A stretch of DNA of 64,000 nt from assembly GCF_024519455.1 (NCBI RefSeq), contig NZ_JALJRY010000011.1:1-64000 (forward strand). Reading direction: 5' to 3'. Numbering within the stretch: position 1 is the first letter of the stretch; each line of letters opens with the position of its first letter. This document shows positions 58,692-64,000 of the stretch, in pieces. The notes beneath the pieces are model-generated. The model saw only the letters and a list, made by a program, of their open reading frames with translations, was not told the origin of the DNA and ran no database searches. Both the position numbers and the translations under genes were made by a program. The stretch comes from Streptomyces sp. STR69. Lineage in GTDB: Bacteria > Actinomycetota > Actinomycetes > Streptomycetales > Streptomycetaceae.

Positions 58692-60173
58692 ATGTCCGAC
58701 GCCCTTGCCCGACCCGCCGAAGCGGGTTCTTCCGCTCCGCCGAGGTCGAACGCCGTCGTCGCGGTACTGGCCTTCGCGGGAATCGTCGTCTCGCTGATGC
58801 AGACGCTGGTCATCCCGATCATCCCGGAGCTGCCGAAGTACCTGAACGCCTCCGCGTCGAACACCGCGTGGGCGGTCACCGCCACCCTGCTGGCCGCCGC
58901 CGTGGCCACCCCGGTCGTGGGCCGCCTCGGCGACATGTTCGGCAAGCGCCGGATGCTGCTCACCAGCATCGTCCTGCTGGTGTCCGGCTCGATCGTGTGC
59001 GCCCTGGCCGACTCGCTGGTCCCGATGGTCATCGGCCGCGCGCTGCAGGGGCTGGCCGCCGCGGTCGTCCCGCTCGGCATCAGCATCATGCGTGACGTGC
59101 TGCCCAGCGACCGGCTGGCCGGCTCCACCGCCCTGATGAGCGCCTCGCTCGGCGTCGGCGGCGCCCTGGGTCTGCCCTCGGCCGCCTTCATCGCCGACCA
59201 CTACAACTGGCACATCCTCTTCTGGACCTCCGCCGTCCTCGGCGCCGTGTCCTTCCTGCTGGTCCTGCTGCTGGTGCCCGAGTCCAAGGTCCGCACCGGG
59301 GGCCGCTTCGACCTGGTCGGCTCGCTCGGCCTGTCCGCCGGACTGATCTCGCTGCTGCTCGCCATCTCCAAGGGCTCCGACTGGGGCTGGACCAGCGCGA
59401 CCACCCTGATCCTCGGCATCGCGGCCGTCACGATCCTGCTCTCCTGGGGCTGGTACGAGCTGCGCAGCTCGCAGCCGCTGGTCGACCTGCGAACGACCGC
59501 CAAGCCGCAGGTGCTGTTCACCAACCTGGCCTCGATCGCCCTCGGCTTCTCGATGTTCGCGATGTCCCTGGTCCTCCCCCAGCTGCTTCAGCTGCCCACG
59601 CAGACCGGTTACGGCCTGGGCAAGTCGATGCTGGCGGTCGGCCTGGTGCTCGCCCCGCAGGGCCTCGTCATGATGGCCATGTCGGCCGTGTCCGCCCGCG
59701 TCACCAAGGCCAAGGGCCCCAAGGTCACCCTGATGATCGGCGCGCTGATCGTGGCCTCCGGGTACTCCCTGAACATCCTGCTGATGTCCGAGGTCTGGCA
59801 CCTCGTCCTGGTGTCCTGCATCATCGGCGCGGGTGTCGGCTTCACCTACGGCGCCCTGCCCGCCCTGATCATGGGCGCGGTCGACCCGTCGCAGACCGGT
59901 GCCGCCAACAGCCTCAACACCCTGATGCGGTCCCTGGGCACCAGCTTCGCCAGCGCCATCGCCGGTGTGATCCTGGCCCAGATGACCACCGACTTCGGCG
60001 GCTCCGCCCTTCCGTCGGAGAACGGCTTCAAGGTGGTCATGGCGATCGGTGCGGGCGCCGCGCTGCTGGCCTTCTTCCTCGCCACCCTGATCCCGGCCCG
60101 GCGTACACCGGCCGCGGACGCGCCGGCCGCCGCACCGGCCCTCGCCGAAGAGGTCTCCGAGGCCAAGGCGTAG
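58692..60173 (+). CDS. MFS multidrug exporter
   Basis: A 493-residue transporter with 14 predicted helices. Motif A 'GRLGDMFGKRRMLLTSIVLL' (residues ~76-95), the 'GRALQGLAAAVVPLGISIMR' motif (~115-134) and motif C 'SASLGVGGALGLPSAAFIAD' (~149-168) place it among DHA2 drug:H+ antiporters. Unlike the exporter at 44392 it has no long C-terminal domain, ending shortly after 'FLATLIPARR' with an Ala-rich tail. GGAGG lies 8 bases before the ATG. It sits behind the MarR-type promoter/operator 58597-58643 and probably removes the compound that releases MarR. Confidence 0.88.
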   Translation: MSDALARPAEAGSSAPPRSNAVVAVLAFAGIVVSLMQTLVIPIIPELPKYLNASASNTAWAVTATLLAAAVATPVVGRLGDMFGKRRMLLTSIVLLVSGSIVCALADSLVPMVIGRALQGLAAAVVPLGISIMRDVLPSDRLAGSTALMSASLGVGGALGLPSAAFIADHYNWHILFWTSAVLGAVSFLLVLLLVPESKVRTGGRFDLVGSLGLSAGLISLLLAISKGSDWGWTSATTLILGIAAVTILLSWGWYELRSSQPLVDLRTTAKPQVLFTNLASIALGFSMFAMSLVLPQLLQLPTQTGYGLGKSMLAVGLVLAPQGLVMMAMSAVSARVTKAKGPKVTLMIGALIVASGYSLNILLMSEVWHLVLVSCIIGAGVGFTYGALPALIMGAVDPSQTGAANSLNTLMRSLGTSFASAIAGVILAQMTTDFGGSALPSENGFKVVMAIGAGAALLAFFLATLIPARRTPAADAPAAAPALAEEVSEAKA

Positions 60174-60287
60174 GGCATCCTGGCCATCGGGACCACGGCG
60201 GTCATCGCCCCGCATTTCGCGGGACGGTGACCGCCCACGGCTTTTCCCACACCCCGTCATTGCCCGGCGCAGAGCGAGGAGTCCCTC

Positions 60288-61841
60288 ATGACGACACCCA
60301 ACTCCCGTGACACTGCGGCCGGTTCGGCCGCCGCACCGGTGGTGCGTCTCGCCGTCGGTGCGGTGCGCGGACGGCTGGAGGACGGGCTCGCGGTCTTCCG
60401 CGGCATCCCGTTCGCCGAACCGCCGGTCGGGGACGCCCGCTTCCAGGCACCGCGCCCGGTACGCGGCTGGGACGGCGTGCGCGACGCCCTCGCCTTCGGG
60501 CCGCCGCCCCCGCAGGAGTCCGGCATCCAGGGCCGCCGGGGCGTACTGACGGGACCGATGGGCGACGACTGGCTGACCGTCAACGTCTGGACCCCCGCAC
60601 CCGATCCGGCGGCCCGCCGCCCGGTCATGGTGTGGATCTACGGCGGTGCCTACAAACTGGGGCACGCGGGCAGCCCCGGCTACGACGCCCAGCACATCGC
60701 ACGCGACGGCGATGTCGTGGTCGTGAGCCTCAACTACCGTGTCGGCATCGAGGGGTTCGCGCGCATCGAAGGGGCGCCCGCCAACCGGGGACTGCTCGAC
60801 CAAGTCGCCGCACTGGAGTGGGTACGGGAGAACATCACGGCGTTCGGCGGTGATCCGGAACAGGTCACGGTCTTCGGCGAGTCGGCCGGTGCCGGGTCGG
60901 TGGCCTCACTGCTGATCATGCCGAGCGCGTCCGGACTCTTCCGGCGGGCCATCGCACAGAGCGTGCCGGACACCTTCTTCTCCGACGCGCTGGCCGGGGA
61001 CATCGCGTCCGCGATCGCCGCGGAGGCGGGGCTGCGCCCCACGGCCGCCGACCTCGCGACCGTGGACCCGCGTCAACTGACCGCCGCGGGCGAGACGTTG
61101 ACCGACAAGATGCACCAGTACGAGGACCGGTGGGGGCCGGTCGCGCACACGCTGACTCCCTTCGCGCCCGTCGTCGACGGCGAGGTGCTGCCCACCACCC
61201 CCTGGGAGGGCCTCGCGGCCGGTGCGGCCCGGGACGTGGAGCTGATCGTCGGTCACAACCGGGACGAGACACGCCTGTTCACCGCGCTGGGCGGACAGCT
61301 CGGGAAGATCACCGAGGAGGACGCGGTGGCGAGCCTGCGCCGGTTCGGGCCGGGGCCCGACGCCGAACAGGCCTATCGCGCCGCCTTCCCCGACGCCTCG
61401 CCGGGCGAGTTGGACGAACTCGTCCGCTGCGACCGGGTGTTCCGCATGCCCTGTCTGCATCTGGCCGAGGCGCAGGCCGACGCGGGCGGTCGCGCGTACG
61501 TCTACGAACTCACCTGGCCGGCCCCGGGGTTGGGCGGTGTGCTGGGCGCCTGCCACGGCCTCGACGTCCCGCTGCTGTTCGGCACCTTCACCGCCGACCT
61601 GGGCAATCTGCTGTTCGCCGACGTCGAGCCCTCCCCCGAGGCCCTGGCACTGTCGTCCCGATTCCGCTCGTCCTGGGCGGAGTTCGCGCGAACGGGCGAT
61701 CCGGGCTGGCCCGCCTACGACACCGAGCACCGGTCGGTACAGATCCTCGACACCCACTCCGTGGTCACCGCCTACCCCGAGGAGACCTCACGGCGACTGT
61801 GGGAGGGCTACGCCTTCCGTGCGCTGCCGCTGACCGCGTAA
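60288..61841 (+). CDS. Type-B carboxylesterase/lipase family protein
   Basis: A 517-residue alpha/beta hydrolase of the carboxylesterase type-B class. The N-terminal 'GIPFAEPPVGDARFQAPRPV' (residues ~37-56), oxyanion-hole 'VMVWIYGGAYKLGHAG' (~113-128), catalytic Ser in 'FGESAGAGSVASL' (~195), acid in 'GHNRDETRLFTAL' (~325) and His in 'GACHGLDVPLLFG' (~424) are all recognisable. There is no signal peptide, so it is cytoplasmic. GCGAGGAG precedes the ATG. It follows the exporter by 114 bases on the same strand and may be read from the same MarR-controlled promoter; it could hydrolyse an ester xenobiotic. That role is inferred. Confidence 0.88.
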   Translation: MTTPNSRDTAAGSAAAPVVRLAVGAVRGRLEDGLAVFRGIPFAEPPVGDARFQAPRPVRGWDGVRDALAFGPPPPQESGIQGRRGVLTGPMGDDWLTVNVWTPAPDPAARRPVMVWIYGGAYKLGHAGSPGYDAQHIARDGDVVVVSLNYRVGIEGFARIEGAPANRGLLDQVAALEWVRENITAFGGDPEQVTVFGESAGAGSVASLLIMPSASGLFRRAIAQSVPDTFFSDALAGDIASAIAAEAGLRPTAADLATVDPRQLTAAGETLTDKMHQYEDRWGPVAHTLTPFAPVVDGEVLPTTPWEGLAAGAARDVELIVGHNRDETRLFTALGGQLGKITEEDAVASLRRFGPGPDAEQAYRAAFPDASPGELDELVRCDRVFRMPCLHLAEAQADAGGRAYVYELTWPAPGLGGVLGACHGLDVPLLFGTFTADLGNLLFADVEPSPEALALSSRFRSSWAEFARTGDPGWPAYDTEHRSVQILDTHSVVTAYPEETSRRLWEGYAFRALPLTA

Positions 61842-61860
61842 CCGAGAGGGAGGCGTACCG

Positions 61861-62328
61861 TCACGGGTTCTCCCCCTTCCCGGCGAGCAACCGCTCCAGC
61901 CGGTCGAAGCGTTCGTGCAGGGCGCGGACGGCCTCCTCGCCCAACTCCTGTGCGCCGTGGGCCAGATGGTGACGGCGGAGCTGTTCGCGGCCGACGAACC
62001 AGGTGGCCAGCGCCGCGGTGACCAGGCCGTAGGTGGTGATGCCGACGACCATCACCACCGAGCCGACGACGCGGCCCCACAGTGTGACCGGGTAGAAGTC
62101 GCCGTACCCGACCGTCGTCGCCGTCTCGATCGACCACCACAGGGCCCTCGAGTATGTCGTCAGGTTGGCGCCGCGGGCTCCGTGTTCGGCGGCGACCACG
62201 GCCCACGAGCCGACGAGCATCACCACGCCGAGGACCGCCGTCGCCGCGCCCGCCGCCTTGAGATGAAGCGAGCGGCCCTCGCGGCCGAGCAGCAACTCGA
62301 CCGCCCTGGTGAGGAATCCGGGCAGCAT
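61861..62328 (-). CDS. Two-helix potassium channel protein
   Basis: A 155-residue KcsA-like channel subunit. TM1 (residues ~28-50, 'AVLGVVMLVGSWAVVAAEHG'), pore helix and selectivity filter 'ETATTVGYGDFYPVT' (residues ~69-83, canonical TVGYGD) and TM2 (~88-115, 'VVGSVVMVVGITTYGLVTAA'). The C-terminal ~40 residues are a charged helix ('VRALHERFDRLERLLAGK') that probably forms a tetrameric bundle. The ATG at 62328 is preceded by AAGGAG at 5 bases; a GTG two codons earlier is in frame. It forms a K+-selective pore in the cytoplasmic membrane. The gene is convergent with the esterase gene, 19 bases apart. Confidence 0.9.
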   Translation of the reverse strand: MLPGFLTRAVELLLGREGRSLHLKAAGAATAVLGVVMLVGSWAVVAAEHGARGANLTTYSRALWWSIETATTVGYGDFYPVTLWGRVVGSVVMVVGITTYGLVTAALATWFVGREQLRRHHLAHGAQELGEEAVRALHERFDRLERLLAGKGENP

Positions 62329-62442
62329 GGTCACTCCTTCGCGTCACGGTGCCGGGGCCTGGGGCCAGTGTCGGGGCGGGCGGGGGTGCGGGCATGCCGG
62401 ACGGGGCGTTCGAGTTGCCGTACGACCTGCGGCGTTGTGCGC

Positions 62443-62462
62443 TGGAGGGCCGGGCGGCCCGA
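62443..62462 (+). repeat. 20-bp repeat, first copy, upstream of the zinc-ribbon gene
   Basis: TGGAGGGCCGGGCGGCCCGA occurs here and again, identical, at 62876-62895. The GGGCCG-G-CGGCCC core can form a short hairpin. It lies 31 bases upstream of the start of the gene at 62494. Confidence 0.75.
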
Positions 62463-62493
62463 CCCGTCCGCCCACGAGACGGAGGACCGTGCC

Positions 62494-62841
62494 ATGACGG
62501 CGGAACCCCGAGCCGTTCCCGAGACCTTCGCGTTCACCTGCGGTGACTGCGGCCATTCCTGGGAGGCCACCTTCCAGGTCATGTTCTTCACCGACCCGAC
62601 CGACGCCTCCGGCCTGACCACGCAGGAGTACGTCGACGAGGAGGGCAGGGCCATGAGGTCACCGCTCGCCGACGCGGTCTGCCCGAAGTGCGGCGGGCGC
62701 ACGGTGCATGTGCTGGAGGCCGGGCTCGCCGAACGGGCGCGCCGCGCGGAACACGAACCCCGACAGCACCACGAGCGCCGTCTGCATCTGCCGCACCGGC
62801 ATTCCGGCCCGTCCGAGCCGCCGCCGGACGGCGCACCCTGA
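62494..62841 (+). CDS. Zinc-ribbon protein of unknown function
   Basis: A 115-residue soluble protein. Two Cys pairs, 'CGDCGHSW' (residues ~16-23) and 'CPKCGGRTVHV' (~63-73), are spaced as in a zinc ribbon, with an acidic insert between ('FFTDPTDASG', 'YVDEEGRAMR'). The C-terminal ~35 residues are His/Arg/Pro-rich and probably disordered. GGAGG lies 8 bases before the ATG. It may bind nucleic acid or act in metal handling, but the sequence gives no specific role. The frame is open far upstream through the antisense of the channel gene; the ribosome site fixes the start. It is followed by a lipoprotein gene 97 bases later, with an identical 20-bp repeat before each. Confidence 0.75.
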   Translation: MTAEPRAVPETFAFTCGDCGHSWEATFQVMFFTDPTDASGLTTQEYVDEEGRAMRSPLADAVCPKCGGRTVHVLEAGLAERARRAEHEPRQHHERRLHLPHRHSGPSEPPPDGAP

Positions 62842-62875
62842 CAACCACACCTCCCACCCGAACGGCCCCCTGCGT

Positions 62876-62895
62876 TGGAGGGCCGGGCGGCCCGA
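62876..62895 (+). repeat. 20-bp repeat, second copy, upstream of the lipoprotein gene
   Basis: Identical to 62443-62462 and 43 bases upstream of the lipoprotein ATG. The repeated position before two successive genes suggests a regulatory or transcription-attenuation element rather than chance. Confidence 0.75.
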
Positions 62896-62938
62896 TGGTG
62901 CCCTGAGGGGGACTGCCACTCCTCCTGGAGGCCCCGCC

Positions 62939-63793
62939 ATGCACCGTCGCCCGTCCTCCCGCCCCGTCCGTGTCCTCGGCGCAGCCCTGGCGGCGGGCAC
63001 GCTGCTGACCTGCGCGGCCTGCTCCGGCGGCAGCGGCGGTGCCGGCGGTGCCGGCGGTGACAGCGCATCGGACGTCGCCGCCTCCCCGCTCGCCGCCGAG
63101 TCCCCGCTCGCCTCGCCCCGTACCGGGAAGTCCGCCGCACCCGCCCTCACCGAGGCGGGAGCCAAGGCCGCGCTGATCACCGAGGCCGACCTGGAGGACA
63201 ACTGGACCCGGGTCAAGGACGCCGCCACCTGGGCCGACAAGCTCGTGATCGGCAAGGTCGACGTCGGCGCCCTCCTCACCGCGAAGACGAACGCCGCCGA
63301 CTGCCAGAAACTGCTCGACGCGCTCTACGGCGACGATCTCCTCGGCAAGCCGTCCGGCGCGTCCGCGCTGACCGGGTTCGAGCAGAGCGAGTCCCGGCTG
63401 CTTTACCAGGTCGCCGCCTACGACCGCGCCCGGCTCGGCACTTCCCTGAACTGGCTGAAGACGCTGCCGGTGAAGTGCGACCAGTTCACCGCGACCGACT
63501 CCAAGGGCGGCCGGCGCACGGTCCAGGTCATCGAGAACGAGGTGCCCGCCGTGGGCGACGCCCGGCAGGGTCTCCAGGTGACCGTCACGAGCACGGGCGC
63601 CGCCCAACCCACCATGCTCACCCTGGAGTTGGCCGTCGTCCGGGTCGGCACCGACGCGATCACCGTCATGTCGGGCGGCCTTGGGGGCACGGAGTCCGAC
63701 ACGACCGAGGCCGCCGTGCGGCAGGGCACCTCGCACCTGAAGGACGTCCTGGCGGGCCGGACGCCGCCCGCCCAACCCGGCAACCTGGACTGA
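62939..63793 (+). CDS. Secreted lipoprotein of unknown function
   Basis: A 284-residue exported protein. Signal peptide with lipobox ('TCAAC', Cys near residue 27), then a flexible Gly/Ser/Ala linker with short repeats (GGSGGAGGAGG-like, and SPLA twice). A globular domain from residue ~65 begins 'ALTEAGAKAALITEADLEDN' and contains 'DCQKLLDALYG' and 'VKCDQFTATDSKGGRRTVQV'. The two Cys may be disulfide-bonded. It resembles actinobacterial lipoproteins with a sensor-like or PknH-like domain, but I do not assign a function. TGGAGG lies 8 bases before the ATG. Its base and codon use match the neighbours. Confidence 0.8.
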   Translation: MHRRPSSRPVRVLGAALAAGTLLTCAACSGGSGGAGGAGGDSASDVAASPLAAESPLASPRTGKSAAPALTEAGAKAALITEADLEDNWTRVKDAATWADKLVIGKVDVGALLTAKTNAADCQKLLDALYGDDLLGKPSGASALTGFEQSESRLLYQVAAYDRARLGTSLNWLKTLPVKCDQFTATDSKGGRRTVQVIENEVPAVGDARQGLQVTVTSTGAAQPTMLTLELAVVRVGTDAITVMSGGLGGTESDTTEAAVRQGTSHLKDVLAGRTPPAQPGNLD

Positions 63794-63905
63794 CAGTTCG
63801 CCGTCCCCGAAGAACATGTGCCCCATCGTCGCGAACCCTTGGGCCGGGTGATCGACCGGCGGCACAATGGCGGGGACGGCACCGCGGGCGACAAGGAGTC
63901 AAGAC

Positions 63906-64000
63906 GTGAGCGACAGCGACACTCCGGCAGAGGGACCGACCCGGCTCGACACCGCTGTGGCGCACAACGCGCGCGTATGGAACTACTGGATCGGCGGCGA
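63906..64000 (+). CDS. DUF574-type SAM-dependent methyltransferase, N-terminal fragment
   Basis: The first 31 codons are visible before the window ends. GTG at 63906 follows AAGGAG by 8 bases. The peptide ends 'AHNARVWNYWIGGD', matching the DUF574 family opening seen in full in the 49536-50348 protein ('HPARVYDWFLGGKD'). So this is a second member of that streptomycete family in the window. The 112 bp before it hold no other gene. Confidence 0.8.
   Translation, partial: MSDSDTPAEGPTRLDTAVAHNARVWNYWIGG

Noticed and set aside
58662..60803. A 713-codon minus-strand frame opposite the MFS exporter and esterase genes
   Set aside because: Low-complexity His/Gly/Gln-rich translation typical of antisense in high-GC DNA; the plus strand encodes clear transporter and esterase motifs.

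Overview
The window looks like a chromosomal segment of a Streptomyces or close relative. Support for this: strong GC bias at third codon positions, frequent GTG and TTG starts, twin-arginine signals, and several families typical of that group (DUF574-type methyltransferases, DUF5954, DUF6153, MmyB-type XRE regulators). No replication origin, rRNA or CRISPR array is visible. One tRNA gene, tRNA-Pro(GGG), is present. All calls come from reading the sequence; no database search was run.

Layout. 1-8.5 kb: a myo-inositol catabolic operon (iolC, a Cgl0159-type aldolase candidate, iolB, iolD, mmsA/iolA, GntR regulator) divergent from a sugar ABC transporter whose permease runs off the left edge. 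8.5-15 kb: an aldo/keto reductase with a MerR-type promoter, a NUDIX hydrolase, a DUF5954 protein, a DUF6153-DUF305 pair behind a copper-operator-like dyad, a DUF4386 protein, and a frameshifted short-chain fatty acid transporter. 15.2-23 kb: a fructan cluster with a LacI regulator, an intracellular GH32 enzyme, two permeases, a binding protein and a divergent secreted GH32 enzyme. Three LacI-like operator copies lie between the divergent promoters, and a degenerate 62-74 bp tandem repeat array carries the 3' ends of both convergent genes. 23-28 kb: an aldehyde dehydrogenase with an XRE regulator, a TetR/SDR divergent pair with twin operators, and decayed gene remnants. 28.4-35.6 kb: a CitA/DcuS-like two-component system, a NitT/TauT-like ABC transporter and a secreted phosphodiesterase. 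35.8-42.9 kb: an accessory-looking zone with a badly decayed membrane-protein gene, two tandem COG4705-like membrane proteins, and an SDR-XRE pair bracketed by two ~150 bp direct repeats, ending at tRNA-Pro. 43-50 kb: DUF309, cobF, a drug exporter with a long C-terminal tail, cobK, a TauE-like exporter, a lipase and a DUF574 methyltransferase. 50-56 kb: a histidine kinase / DUF4333 / ABC-FtsX / LuxR response regulator module. 56-62 kb: a MarR regulator, a medium-chain dehydrogenase, an orphan histidine kinase, an MFS exporter and a carboxylesterase, with the same operator-promoter arrangement repeated at two promoters. 62-64 kb: a potassium channel, a zinc-ribbon protein, a lipoprotein and the start of a second DUF574 methyltransferase.

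How the parts work together. The inositol operon would take 5-deoxyglucuronate and trihydroxycyclohexane-dione intermediates to acetyl-CoA/propionyl-CoA-level products; iolG and iolE are not in the window. In the fructan cluster, a secreted enzyme would cut levan or inulin, the ABC importer would take up short products, and the cytoplasmic GH32 would finish hydrolysis under LacI control. The MarR block looks like a self-contained chemical-stress or detoxification regulon. The least explained items are the repeat array that supplies the C-termini of two convergent genes, the 23-bp perfect palindrome inside the DUF6153 gene, and the repeat-flanked SDR-XRE cassette.
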